Shown here piece by piece: positions 1 through 9,768 of a DNA stretch of 64,000 nt (positions are counted from its first letter, which is position 1; every line of letters starts with the position of its first letter). The stretch covers positions 5,091,501-5,155,500 of the forward strand of contig NC_087093.1 of NCBI RefSeq assembly GCF_963855985.1. The letters are read 5' to 3'. Both the position numbers and the translations under genes were made by a program. This stretch comes from Ostrinia nubilalis (taxonomy: Eukaryota; Arthropoda; Insecta; Lepidoptera; Crambidae). The notes under the pieces were generated by a model. The model was not told the DNA's origin and did no database searches. It saw only the letters and a program-made list of their open reading frames with translations.

Positions 1-1
1 G

Positions 2-949
2 CAATTCCCCGAGTCCGCACGATTTGATCACGTGCATATTGATATAGTTGGACCGCTACCTATATCTAATAACAATAGGTATGTGATCACGTTTATTGAC
101 CGATTCAACCGATGGCCTGAAGCCGTACCCGTACCAGAGGTCACAGCTGAGATCGTAGCAAAAACGTTCTACAACACCTGGATTTCAAGATTTGGATGCC
201 CTATCAGGATGACAACAGATCAGGGACGTCAATTTGAATCCAATCTGTTCACATCACTAGCTAAATTAATGGGAATCAAGAAAATTAGGACCACCAGCTA
301 TCATCCCCAATCCAACGGAATAGTGGAACGATGGCACAGAACTATGAAGACTGCTATTATTGCACGAGGAAATGCCAGAGATTGGTCGCAGGAGTTACCC
401 TCCGTATTACTGGGACTGCGTACCACTCTCCGCCAAGGGTGCGACGTAAGCCCAGCTCAGATGGTGTATGGTACCAATGTCAGATTACCCGGGATTTTCT
501 TCGATGGAAGTAAGAAGAACGACAACATTTCACCCGAATCGTATGTTGAGGATCTACAGCGCTCCATCCAAAGCACCAAACCGATTCCAAATAACCACAA
601 TCACAAGCAAAACATTTTTGTGTACAAGGACATGAACACATGTAATTATGTGTTTGTCAGGACAGATGCTGTGAAAAAGCCATTGGTTTCACCATATGAA
701 GGTCCGTACAGAGTATTAGAACGTCACGAAAAATATTTCAAGATACAATTGCCTAATCGCATCGCAGTTGTCTCTATCGACCGCTTAAAGCCAGCGTTCA
801 TAGTACAAGATGTCGATGAACCTCAAATTGCACAGACTGCAGAAAAACCGCAAGGCTCAATTACGAAAACAGCCAACGGACACACGACGCCACCGCACGT
901 GACCAAGTTCGGCAGAGTCAGCAAACCAGTAGTCCGATTTTGTAGTTAA
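2..949 (+). CDS. Ty3/gypsy-like Pol, C-terminal integrase part (partial at window start)
   Basis: This is the end of a retrotransposon polyprotein; the reading frame is already open at base 2. Integrase joins the cDNA copy to chromosomal DNA in the nucleus. The three catalytic acidic residues are visible in context: D in HIDIVGPLP, D in TTDQGRQFES, and E in HPQSNGIVERWHR. A basic C-terminal tail follows (SPYEGPYRVLERHEKYFKI is a typical chain end of Ty3/gypsy integrases). The stop at 947-949 is followed after about 70 bases by a small membrane-protein ORF, then a polypurine tract and an LTR, so this is the 3' half of an LTR element. Gag, protease, RT and RNase H would lie upstream of the window. 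No stop or frameshift is seen in the visible part, so the copy may be fairly young. Confidence 0.9.
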   Translation, partial: QFPESARFDHVHIDIVGPLPISNNNRYVITFIDRFNRWPEAVPVPEVTAEIVAKTFYNTWISRFGCPIRMTTDQGRQFESNLFTSLAKLMGIKKIRTTSYHPQSNGIVERWHRTMKTAIIARGNARDWSQELPSVLLGLRTTLRQGCDVSPAQMVYGTNVRLPGIFFDGSKKNDNISPESYVEDLQRSIQSTKPIPNNHNHKQNIFVYKDMNTCNYVFVRTDAVKKPLVSPYEGPYRVLERHEKYFKIQLPNRIAVVSIDRLKPAFIVQDVDEPQIAQTAEKPQGSITKTANGHTTPPHVTKFGRVSKPVVRFCS

Positions 950-1019
950 TTGTTCATCACTATACGCAAATCATTGACACCAATCAGTCACCTGTTAACC
1001 AAGCTCGCAATCTATCAAC

Positions 1020-1340
1020 ATGGGAGGATATTCATCGAAGGACGAAATAGTCGTTTCACAGGCCCAATCAACGGCCAGTGGAGGGTCGGCCTCAACAGTT
1101 TCTGAGGTAACAAGGACCGAAATACTTATGGGATCCATCTGCCTCATATTCTTCATCTTGGCGGCGTATTACATATTCAAGAAATGTATAGCCCGAGGAC
1201 GGAGGGCCATGGCCAAAGAACTTGGAAGGTTGGCTGTGGCAAACGGCATCTCGATGACACCGGCGGCTACGGCGACACCGGCGGTGATATCGTTGCCCTC
1301 GCAGGGGCAAGCCCAAGTGAACCCCGCGTTTATACCCTGA
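1020..1340 (+). CDS. small accessory protein with myristoylation-like N-terminus and one membrane segment
   Basis: The ORF gives 106 residues and starts in a good context (caacATGgg). The N-terminus MGGYSSK has Gly2, Ser6 and Lys7, the pattern of an N-myristoylation signal. Residues about 35-53 (ILMGSICLIFFILAAYYIF) form a single hydrophobic helix, followed by a basic stretch (KKCIARGRR) that would favour a cytosolic C-terminal side. The tail is rich in Ala, Thr and Pro. It lies between the integrase stop and the polypurine tract, the slot where env or accessory genes sit in LTR elements. I do not recognise a named family. It could be a reduced env-like or membrane-targeting protein of the element. 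It might be translated from a spliced or reinitiated transcript. Function is unknown. Confidence 0.6.
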   Translation: MGGYSSKDEIVVSQAQSTASGGSASTVSEVTRTEILMGSICLIFFILAAYYIFKKCIARGRRAMAKELGRLAVANGISMTPAATATPAVISLPSQGQAQVNPAFIP

Positions 1341-1665
1341 CTGTGAAGTGAGTGATTTAAAAACGTTACAGTGAAACAGTGTAATGAAAATTGTAAATGT
1401 GCGTGAAAACTCATAACCATTTTATTTAATTACCAAATTAAATATCAATCTTGTATGTTGTAACCATTTTGTTTATGTAAATGTTTGTAAGATTTTTTAA
1501 CAATTTACTTAACCTATATTTTATGAAATGTTAAATTGTATACTTTTTGTCGATATTTTTATTGTGTTCGTTTATTTTTGTTATCAAAACGTCATTATTA
1601 TTTAATTTGTATTTTCATTGTCTAAATTGTTTTTCTATTTTTAATTGTGCCAATTAATTTTCAAA
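1341..1665 (+). other. 3' non-coding region of first LTR element
   Basis: This AT-rich stretch lies between the small membrane-protein ORF and the polypurine tract. I see no further open frame or repeat in it. Confidence 0.6.
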
Positions 1666-1674
1666 GGGGGAGAG
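1663..1674 (+). other. polypurine tract of first LTR element
   Basis: The purine run aaagggggagag lies just before the TG of the LTR. In LTR retrotransposons such a tract primes plus-strand DNA synthesis. This fixes the LTR start at about 1678. Confidence 0.75.
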
Positions 1675-1677
1675 TAA

Positions 1678-1850
1678 TGTGGTTACCGTGTCAATAACAT
1701 TTGTAATAAATTGCATTGTAAAGTTCAATGTCCAAATTGACACACGCACGGACACGTGACACCGAACTGTAATGTTTTAGTTAGGTATTATGAATAAATG
1801 AGTTGGAACTAGAATCTTGTGTTGATCACTTGGTTTCCCTGCCCTACACA
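1678..1850 (+). repeat. 3' LTR of first Ty3/gypsy-like element
   Basis: The LTR begins TGTGGTTACC after the polypurine tract and ends near CCCTACACA, giving a short TGTG...CACA repeat of about 173 bp. A polyadenylation signal (gaataaatg) lies near 1792. The exact 3' edge could be up to about 1855, because the boundary falls in an 'acaca' run. The 5' LTR is outside the window, so LTR identity cannot be judged. Confidence 0.7.
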
Positions 1851-1853
1851 ACA

Positions 1854-2015
1854 CTTAACTACACACACGCACGAAGTACCCACAACCGTTTCAAGGTCCA
1901 TCAGAACCCCACTCATAACACTCATCAATCCCCACGTGTGAATTTTCTCGAACAACCTGAAGAGGAGGATGGCCATGACGAAGCCACCTCCTTGGTTGAG
2001 CCTTTAAACGAATAG
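1854..2015 (+). pseudogene. gag: gag C-terminal remnant of the errantivirus-type element
   Basis: The frame running from the LTR boundary to the TAG at 2013-2015 encodes a short acidic tail with the motif RVNFLEQPEEED. This resembles the C-termini of errantiviral Gag, the structural protein that packages the RNA. The rest of gag is missing from this side, because the first element's LTR lies directly upstream. The end of the frame carries a canonical -1 slippery sequence, which links it to the pol frame. Confidence 0.6.
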
Positions 2016-2045
2016 TGGGCTCGCGGCGGTGTCTCGCGAGACCCA
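2003..2045 (+). promoter_or_regulatory. programmed -1 ribosomal frameshift signal at the gag-pol junction
   Basis: The heptamer TTTAAAC (2003-2009) sits in the gag frame as T TTA AAC, the X XXY YYZ pattern. The gag stop TAG follows at 2013-2015. Six bases after the heptamer a stem can form: TGGG and TCGCG (2016-2025) pair with CGCGA and CCCA (2035-2045), with a nine-base loop and a small bulge. After a -1 shift the frame enters pol directly. Known retroviral and errantiviral gag-pol junctions use the same layout. Confidence 0.75.
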
Positions 2046-5000
2046 GTCTCACAAATCCAATCCAGCCATATGCATCGAATGACACCGTTTCCAAATCCAG
2101 GGACCACACGGGTAACCAGCCCCCAACAAGCGCCCTATCTTCCAAATCCAGGGACCACTCGGGTAACCAGCCCCCAACAAGCGCCCTATCCTCTAAATCC
2201 AGGGACCACTCGGGTAACCAGCCCCCAACAAGCGCCCTATCCTCTAAATCCAGGGACCACTCGGGTAACCAGCCCCCAACAAGTGCCCTATCCTCTAAAT
2301 CCAGGGACCACTCGGGTAACCAGCCCCCAACAAGCGCCCTATCCTCTAAATCCAGGGACCACTCGGGTAACCAGCCCCCAACAAGCGCCCTATCCTCTAA
2401 ATCCAGGGACCACTCGGGTAACCAGCCCCCAACAAGCGCCCTATCCTCTAAATCCAGGGACCACTCGGGTAACCAGCCCCCAACAAGCGCCCTATCCTCT
2501 AAATCCAGGTACCACTCGGGTAACCAGCCCCAAACTAACGATCAAATCATTTCATCAACAAATCCTGTTAATTCCAAAAATCCTAAAATCCCTATCCTAT
2601 CCACAGAAATCAGTAAAGTATACGAAGTAAACATAGACACAACTAAAAGATTGTTACCGCATGTGCTACTAGATTCACAAGCCTCAGACATCCCATTATC
2701 CTTGTTGGTCGACTCCGGTTCTGCTATATGTTTAGTAAAAGATTCCAGTATACGAAAGAATCTTAAACTCGTCAAAGAATCAATTAAACTCAAGGGTATA
2801 GATTCCCACGATGAACCAACCCAGACTGAAGGTCATTTTCAACTCAAACTAAATGTAACAGATAATAAATCCTTGTCATTCAAATTCCATGTTGTTAAAA
2901 ACATAAATTTGCCCTATGATGGCATCATAGGTTCAGATTTTCTCACCACCTTTGGTTGCAAAATCGATTATACTCATGATGTATTAAAAGTAGGCAAATT
3001 CGACATAAAATTACACTTTTCAGAGCCCTTTTATGTTATTCCACCTCGCACAGAAGCAGTCATAGAGTGTTCAATTCAGAAAACCAACCTCAAGGAGGGT
3101 ATTATCATAGACCAACATCTGTCCGATGATATTCTGATATCCAATTGTATTGTTAAAATAAAAGACAATAACCGTGTCAATCTAACTATTGCCAATACTT
3201 CAGAGACCTTCGCGAATGTCAAAACTAACCTTAATCTTCATGTGGAACCATTACACACCTCTGCATACCCAGTTAACACAAGCATACAAACCACATCCAA
3301 GCGAACAGAACAAGTCCTTAACTCACTCAGAACATCTCATCTGAACCAAGAAGAGAGAGATGCTCTCATAGACATCTGCTCACAATACTCTGATATCTTT
3401 CATCTGCCCGATGACCAGCTTACATTTACGTCTGCCCTCAGTCACCAAATCAAAACAAACAGCGACATCCCCATTCATAACAAGTCGTACAGATTCCCAG
3501 AATACCACAAAAAGGAAGTGGAGACTCAGATTGGTAAAATGCTTGACCAGGGAATCATTGAACCTTCATCTTCCCCTTGGAGTTCACCGATTTGGGTAGT
3601 TCCCAAAAAGATGGACTCCCTAGGGCAACGCAAATGGCGAATCGTTATTGATTACCGGAAGCTTAACGACATAACAGTCGGCGAAACTTACCCAATCCCT
3701 CAAATATCCGAAATCCTCGACCAGCTGGGAAACAGTAAATATTTCACCACATTAGATCTCACTTCCGGATTTCATCAAATCCTTATCTCCCCAGAGGACG
3801 CCCCTAAAACCGCCTTTTCTGTCCCTCAAGGACATTACCAATTCAACAGAATGCCTTTTGGATTGAAAAACGCACCATCCACCTTCCAGAAATTGATGAA
3901 TAACTGTCTTTCCGGTCTCCAAGGCACGCGATGCTTTGTTTATTTAGACGATATCGTCGTTTACTCTCCAGATCTACCTACGCAAATTAATAACCTCAAA
4001 ATTGTCTTTGACAGAATCCGCAATTTCAATCTGAAACTTCAACCAGATAAGTGCGAGTTTCTCCGAAAGGAAGTGGCTTATCTTGGCCACATCATTAGCG
4101 AAAATGGCGTTAAACCTAATCCCGACAAGACCAAAGCAGTGACAGAATTCCCAACACCCCAATCTCCGAAAGATGTAAAATCTTTCCTTGGTCTTGTCTC
4201 GTACTATAGAAGATTCATACCTGACTTTGCAAGACTAGCCAAACCCCTGACTTCTCTCCTAAAAAAGGACACGACATTTAAATGGCAGAATGAACAACAA
4301 CTAGCTTTTGAGTCCTTGAAGAATAAACTTGTCTCTGCCCCTATTCTAGCCTACCCAGATTTTACACGACCCTTCCTTCTGACGTGTGATGCTTCAAATT
4401 ACGCAATATCCGCAATACTATCACAAGGTCCTGTAGGACAAGATCGTCCGATTGCTTACGCGTCACGCACCCTCAATAAAGCGGAGTGCAATTATAGTGT
4501 AACCGAAAAAGAGTGCCTTGCCGTAATTTTCGGTACCAAGGTCTTTAGACCTTACCTGTACGGTTACCACTTTACCGTTCTCACAGATCACAAACCACTA
4601 GAATGGTTATTTAAATGCAAAGATCCAGGATCGCGACTTATCCGTTGGCGTCTAAAATTAGAGGAATTCGAATACGACATTAAATACAAAAAAGGAAAGA
4701 TTAACACCAATGCAGACGCCCTTTCGCGATTCCCTGTTAACCCAGTCCAACCTGAAAATGCCCCTGCTTCTACTTCCAATGGCGAAGAACCTGCCCAAGA
4801 ACTGGATCAAGACCTAATGGACTTGTTGGTATCTCCTCCATCATTCGACCCTGATGAAATAGACCTATCAGACCTCCTCGACCTGAATGAAGAGATCCTA
4901 CCCCTACCTGAAATAGTTCCACCATCTCCAAATACTCACGATCCAAACGAGGATTCCACACCATTACCCCAACCTGGAATAAGCCCATCTAATAATAACC

Positions 5001-6658
5001 CCGATGTGCCCGAAAACGATACCAAACAACCAGCGACTCCTGACGCTCAAACTATCGTTGTACCGACACCACCCACAAACGGTTGCTTAGATTTACCCGA
5101 CGACGACTATCCTACCTTCTTAAAGGCTATAGAAAAAAGAGATAAACATCTCAATACCCTTATCCAAGAACATAACGAGAGCATAGCTAAATCTGATTGT
5201 AAAATCATTATCCTACCTACCTCCATAGATCTTGATGAATCTAATCCCTTTATACAGGATATTCTCGATAAAATACCCAACAGGTCTGAAATTATAGGAA
5301 AAGAGAGAACAGTCAACTCTTTTATCACATTCACATTCGAAAACAAATCGTATTACCTGCTCTTTTTCAAAGTTTATCATTTCGATAAATCAACCTACAA
5401 AGACTTATACGAGAGTCTCAGATCTCTTAGAAACGAGCTCATCGTTAACCTCGACGCGCAGAACACCCCAGAAATTGCAATAACAGAATTCAAGAATCCA
5501 TTTGATACTCACCAATTTACCAAAATCTATAACATGCTCCTTTACCTGTTTCATAATATTGATATTAACATCCACATATACAAAGACAAAATAGCTTACC
5601 CATCACTTTCGGAAATTCCTAAAATCCTCAAAGAAAACCATGATGTTCCAATTGCCGGACATCTTGGCATGAACCGTATGCTTAACCGAATCAAAGAAAA
5701 CTTTTATTGGAAAAACATGCGTAGCGACATCGAATCATATGTAAAAAAGTGCCCTCTGTGCCAGGCCAATAAGGCTCTCAGACAAACAAACCGTGCCCCA
5801 ATGCAAATCACTAGCACATCCACCGAACCAGGTCAACGAATATCCCTAGATATTGTTGGGCCGTTACCCGAAGCTGGACCTGCAAAATTAAAATACATTC
5901 TGACTATTCAAGACGATCTCACTAAATTCTCCTCCGCATATCCCATTCGCAGCACTACGGCCGAAGAAACGAGCGAGTGCCTTCTTCACTACATATCAAT
6001 ATTCGGAATCCCCAAAACAATTCTAACAGATCAAGGGACCAACTTTACATCGGACCTGTTTAAAAAGACTTGCGAATTTCTCAAAATAAAAAACCTTTGG
6101 GCCTCGCCATACCATCCGCAAACCCAGGGTGCCCTGGAACGGAGTCATTCAACCCTCAAAGAATACCTTAGATCGTTTACTAACGAGGAGCAGACAAACT
6201 GGCCCCGTTATACCTATACAGCCATGCTTACTTATAATACAACTGTTCATTCAACAACTCACTTCACACCTTACGAACTGATGTTCGGAAGGAAACCAGT
6301 AATTCCGAATTCTATCTACGAAGAATCGTCAGGAGCCACATACCCTGAATATGTTCGGATGCTCCAAAATAGACTGAAGTACTCACGAGAGAAAGCTTTA
6401 GATTACATAAGGCAATCCAAAGAGTCCTCCAAATCCCATTATGACACTCGTACTCGTCCAAGGTCATACAAAATTGGCGACTACGTTTATGTTAAAAACC
6501 ACTTGAGAATGCGTAAAGCTCTTTCGCCCCTCTGGAAGGGACCCTATAAAGTAGTAAAAATAAATGGTAACAACACACTTACCTTACTCATCAACCGACG
6601 CCACGTCACTCATCACTTCGATCAGGTGAAGTTGGCCGACGTCGAAGTAAACCTGTAA
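2015..6658 (+). CDS. pol: errantivirus-type Pol: protease, RT, RNase H, integrase
   Basis: This is one open frame of about 1547 codons, entered by the -1 frameshift at 2003-2009 rather than by its own ATG. Domain order: a repeat-rich N-terminus (residues about 25-180), an aspartic protease with DSG at about 232, reverse transcriptase with YLDDIVVY at about 642, and RNase H (TDHKPLEW at about 857). A Pro- and Asp-rich linker (about 920-1020) follows. The integrase then shows an H-H-C-C zinc region (KKCPLCQ) and the D, D, E triad in LDIVGPLP, LTDQGTNF and GALERSHS. These enzymes make and insert the DNA copy. No stop or frameshift is visible, so the pol part looks intact. The next gene, env, starts about 260 bases downstream. 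Confidence 0.92.
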   Translation: MGSRRCLARPSLTNPIQPYASNDTVSKSRDHTGNQPPTSALSSKSRDHSGNQPPTSALSSKSRDHSGNQPPTSALSSKSRDHSGNQPPTSALSSKSRDHSGNQPPTSALSSKSRDHSGNQPPTSALSSKSRDHSGNQPPTSALSSKSRDHSGNQPPTSALSSKSRYHSGNQPQTNDQIISSTNPVNSKNPKIPILSTEISKVYEVNIDTTKRLLPHVLLDSQASDIPLSLLVDSGSAICLVKDSSIRKNLKLVKESIKLKGIDSHDEPTQTEGHFQLKLNVTDNKSLSFKFHVVKNINLPYDGIIGSDFLTTFGCKIDYTHDVLKVGKFDIKLHFSEPFYVIPPRTEAVIECSIQKTNLKEGIIIDQHLSDDILISNCIVKIKDNNRVNLTIANTSETFANVKTNLNLHVEPLHTSAYPVNTSIQTTSKRTEQVLNSLRTSHLNQEERDALIDICSQYSDIFHLPDDQLTFTSALSHQIKTNSDIPIHNKSYRFPEYHKKEVETQIGKMLDQGIIEPSSSPWSSPIWVVPKKMDSLGQRKWRIVIDYRKLNDITVGETYPIPQISEILDQLGNSKYFTTLDLTSGFHQILISPEDAPKTAFSVPQGHYQFNRMPFGLKNAPSTFQKLMNNCLSGLQGTRCFVYLDDIVVYSPDLPTQINNLKIVFDRIRNFNLKLQPDKCEFLRKEVAYLGHIISENGVKPNPDKTKAVTEFPTPQSPKDVKSFLGLVSYYRRFIPDFARLAKPLTSLLKKDTTFKWQNEQQLAFESLKNKLVSAPILAYPDFTRPFLLTCDASNYAISAILSQGPVGQDRPIAYASRTLNKAECNYSVTEKECLAVIFGTKVFRPYLYGYHFTVLTDHKPLEWLFKCKDPGSRLIRWRLKLEEFEYDIKYKKGKINTNADALSRFPVNPVQPENAPASTSNGEEPAQELDQDLMDLLVSPPSFDPDEIDLSDLLDLNEEILPLPEIVPPSPNTHDPNEDSTPLPQPGISPSNNNPDVPENDTKQPATPDAQTIVVPTPPTNGCLDLPDDDYPTFLKAIEKRDKHLNTLIQEHNESIAKSDCKIIILPTSIDLDESNPFIQDILDKIPNRSEIIGKERTVNSFITFTFENKSYYLLFFKVYHFDKSTYKDLYESLRSLRNELIVNLDAQNTPEIAITEFKNPFDTHQFTKIYNMLLYLFHNIDINIHIYKDKIAYPSLSEIPKILKENHDVPIAGHLGMNRMLNRIKENFYWKNMRSDIESYVKKCPLCQANKALRQTNRAPMQITSTSTEPGQRISLDIVGPLPEAGPAKLKYILTIQDDLTKFSSAYPIRSTTAEETSECLLHYISIFGIPKTILTDQGTNFTSDLFKKTCEFLKIKNLWASPYHPQTQGALERSHSTLKEYLRSFTNEEQTNWPRYTYTAMLTYNTTVHSTTHFTPYELMFGRKPVIPNSIYEESSGATYPEYVRMLQNRLKYSREKALDYIRQSKESSKSHYDTRTRPRSYKIGDYVYVKNHLRMRKALSPLWKGPYKVVKINGNNTLTLLINRRHVTHHFDQVKLADVEVNL
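2088..2545 (+). repeat. nine in-frame tandem copies of a 51-bp unit at the Pol N-terminus
   Basis: Nine near-identical 51-bp units encode SKSRDHSGNQPPTSALS. The first unit has T for S, and the last has Y for D and diverges at its end. The unit length is a multiple of three, so a second frame stays open as well and would give a Pro/Thr/Gln-rich repeat. The array lies between the frameshift site and the protease. Near identity among units suggests recent expansion by slippage or unequal exchange. Confidence 0.95.
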
Positions 6659-6918
6659 ATAAATATAATATATTATATTATGTCTTAGAATTAACGTAAA
6701 TACTTACCTCGAATTCACGTCACATTCGTGCGACAATGTATCCGTATAACCTGAAAACAAAAAAAATATTATATACTTAAATAAAAAATAAAAAAAATTA
6801 TATACTTAAATAAAAAAATAAAAAATTATATACTTAAATAAAAAAAAAATATATATAATATAGATAAAATAGTTACTTACCCTTAGGTTATTAATAATTG
6901 TAAAATTATTATTTGCAG
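6659..6918 (+). other. pol-env spacer with AT-rich tandem units
   Basis: The spacer contains about three copies of an A-rich unit ending in ttatatacttaaat (6755-6860). It ends in a splice-acceptor-like sequence, ttattatttgcag (6906-6918), just before the open env frame. In errantiviruses env is made from a spliced mRNA, so this acceptor is a reasonable candidate. The donor cannot be located from this window. Confidence 0.5.
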
Positions 6919-8539
6919 TTCAGCTCAAGGTCAATCTCACCAAGATTTCATCCAGCCGATTACCTCAAGTTCAGGCGTCTACTATGATTACCTAGGCAGA
7001 CTTAAGATAAATAATGGACAGCTGAAAATTGTAATACCGGTAGATATCGCGCATTTTAGGCCACACATGCAAAATATCGAAACTGTTTTCGAAACAACGA
7101 AACGATTATGTAATCAAACCCGAATTATAGAAATTGATGCAGAGTGCCGTAACTCATTGCAACCATTAGCAGCCCAATTGCAAGAAATGAAAAGAGAGTA
7201 TGCGTCCATCTCTCACCTAGTAGACAATAGAACCAAACGTAGTGCATGGATAGGAGGTATAGGGACACTTTTGAAACAGATCTTCGGCTCCTTAGACGAA
7301 GATGATGGTTTGAGGTACGATGAAGCAATAGCATCATTGCAAAACAACGAAAAGAAGTTAGCCTCGCTTATGAAAGAGAATATCCTGATCACCAGTTCTA
7401 CTTTAAAATATTATAATAACACCCTACATAAGATAAAAAGCAATGAAGCTAGCCTTGCTGAAGCTATCGACAAGCTCTCTACAAATGTAAAAAACATAAC
7501 TGAAATCACTAATGGACTACAAATACGCGCTAGTGTAAATGAAATACTTAGTATCCTAGAAACGTCAATACTTACCTTGTTATTCCAGCTTGAAGACATA
7601 ACCAATGCCATTCTATTCAGCAGTCAAAACATCTTACACCCCGCGATAATAACACCAAGTCAATTACATCAAGAGCTTGCCGATAACTACAGGCATCTGC
7701 CTAACGACCTTGAACTGCCTGTAACATTAGACATTAATTCTGTATATCTTATTTTTAACATTTCTAAGTTAGTATGTTATTACTTTAAGGATAAGATCAT
7801 ATTTGTGTTGCAAGTACCGTTAGTTAACACTAAAGAATATGTATTATTTCATACTATTGCACTTCCTACACCATATGAACCCAAGGAACCGAACTCTTTT
7901 AGCCTGATCATACCTGATCATAAATACATTGCAATGACCAAAGACAAATCTCATTATTGTACTTTTGACAACCTGAAAATCTGCAAATCCGTAGGCTCCG
8001 AAGACTTTGTATGTAATATCGAAAACCTGTATTCCACAGAGGCAAGGGCGACCTGCCAAAGTGAATTATTAGCGAAAGTAATTAGTAAAAAACCAGTACA
8101 GTGTGAATCTAAAATTATATTTGGAAAATTGGACATTTGGAAACCATTGTCAAATAACAAGTGGATCTTTATACAATCAGAACCTAACAAGATTTCAATA
8201 GACTGTCATAATGCAGAATTATATGAAACAAGTATTATTGGTACAGGCTTAGTCAGTATCCCCAAGGATGGCATTGGCTATTGTAAAAGCACGACGCTAA
8301 TTCCAAAATACAATGTTTTAAATATCACATCACCAATCAATCACGTGCCAGATTTTAATTTGATCAACGATACTTGTTGTAACATAAATAAATTAAATGA
8401 TGTAAGGGATAATGTGTCCCCTATCCACCTACATGACATAGATTTAGACGATTTTAATTCCGAAAACAAAAATAAAATAAAATCTCTTCTAGACGACTTA
8501 AAAAGCATCGAACACCCGCCAAATCCACATATTGTTAAA
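6919..8539 (+). pseudogene. env: env, 5' part (surface/fusion glycoprotein), split by a transposon
   Basis: Env of errantiviruses is a class I-like membrane fusion protein related to baculovirus F. The open frame continues from the splice acceptor; an internal ATG lies at 7067. Counting from that ATG, a furin-type site RTKR is at residues 55-58, followed by a hydrophobic fusion-peptide-like segment (SAWIGGIGTLLKQIFG). Next come a heptad-rich region, several N-glycosylation sequons and many cysteines. The frame runs up to the 9-bp target site at 8531-8539, then reads a few residues of the inserted transposon and stops at 8549-8551. The membrane anchor lies beyond the insertion at 9769-10026. 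This copy therefore could make only an anchorless product. Confidence 0.8.
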
Positions 8540-9768
8540 GGGGAATTATAAAACGATCGACTAAAAAATAACTTAGCGACTGATGATGGCATACTGTTTT
8601 AATAAATTGAGCGGTATGAATTTGAGTAAGCGAAAAATTAACTTAACTAATGACGAATATTGATTAATAATCAAATGCAGAACGAGCTTACAAAAAGTGG
8701 GTTATGTTTAATCCATTTTAGATATTAAAATTCTGTCCGTGCGATTACATTACTAAGTGAGCGACTAGAAATACAAAGAGGGCAACTTCAATATTAAGAT
8801 AGATTCGATTTTTTCCAATTGAAGTTATTTCCAACGAACAACTAAAAAGTTCACTTCCAGCAAAGTTTTGTAAGTTGCATTATTAATGATTATTGGTTAC
8901 TGATATTTTATGTGAGGTCTTATGTTCTTTATTTTGATATGTTTTCTAATGAAGTAACTTCACAAGAGAATTCCTCTGTCGCGATTTCTGTCTGTTGCTA
9001 CCTATATGGTAGCCCAATAGTCATTAGAATCCTCTACGTTACCTGAGGCACCTAATATTGAGCTTGGAAAATGGATATGGATACGTTTTGGATCTAGCAA
9101 TTCGGCTGAAATTAACAACACTACCACTAGAAGCAAAAATGATTCCCATTGGACAAAAAAGAAAACAAGGTCTGCCTGCTTAGTCCAAGCCAGCACTTAC
9201 TTGCCAATGACGATGAGTATAATAGTAGGGCTCCTCATGCCTATCAATGTTCCATACAATTAATGATATTACTTTTTGTAGTTGACTGAAGTGACTTATT
9301 TTGTTTTGTTATTTCGATTTATGTAAATGCATATTATTATTACTTGTTTCATTTCATTATCTACCCTTAAATTTTAATAATTACTTGGCTAATATAATAG
9401 TGTTTCTTCAAATATCATTTTTAATGTGAGCTCATAATACTTTGTTCATTGTAGTATTTTTCAGTGGTTTTTGTATTTGAAACACTTCACTTAAGATAAA
9501 ATGCCGCTCAGTATAAAAAAAAACATTTGCCAAATATTGAAAATAATGCAGGACGTAACGTTGGCGCTCAAACAAATATTAGGTCGCTCAAATATTAAGA
9601 AGCATCTCATTGTGTATTTTAAGTACCTCAAATTAATGTTTGTTAGTTGCTGTTCTGTTGATTTCTCATCTTTCGCAGTCAGTCGCTCACTTAGTAATAC
9701 TATAACCTAAATTAATTATTTTTGAGACTTAAAACTTTAATTTACAGTCACTCGTTTTAATACTACCC
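8540..9768. mobile_element. non-autonomous DNA transposon, 1229 bp, inserted in env
   Basis: It is flanked by the 9-bp direct repeat ATTGTTAAA (8531-8539 and 9769-9777), and the env codons on both sides are in the same phase. The ends are imperfect inverted repeats (left GGGGAATTATAAAACGATCG, right complement GGGTAGTATTAAAACGAGTG). A perfect 18-bp inverted repeat, ATTACTAAGTGAGCGACT, lies inside (8749-8766 and 9681-9698), and further GTCGCTC/GAGCGAC motifs are scattered near the ends. No transposase is seen. A 9-bp duplication fits Mutator-like elements, but the superfamily is uncertain. Confidence 0.8.

Noticed and set aside
1803..2015. 70-codon ORF starting in the LTR
   Set aside because: The start lies inside the first element's LTR. 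Only the part after 1854 belongs to the gag frame, so the ATG is coincidental.
2070..2630. 186-codon Pro/Thr-rich ORF
   Set aside because: It is the second open frame of the 51-bp repeat array inside pol, not a separate gene.
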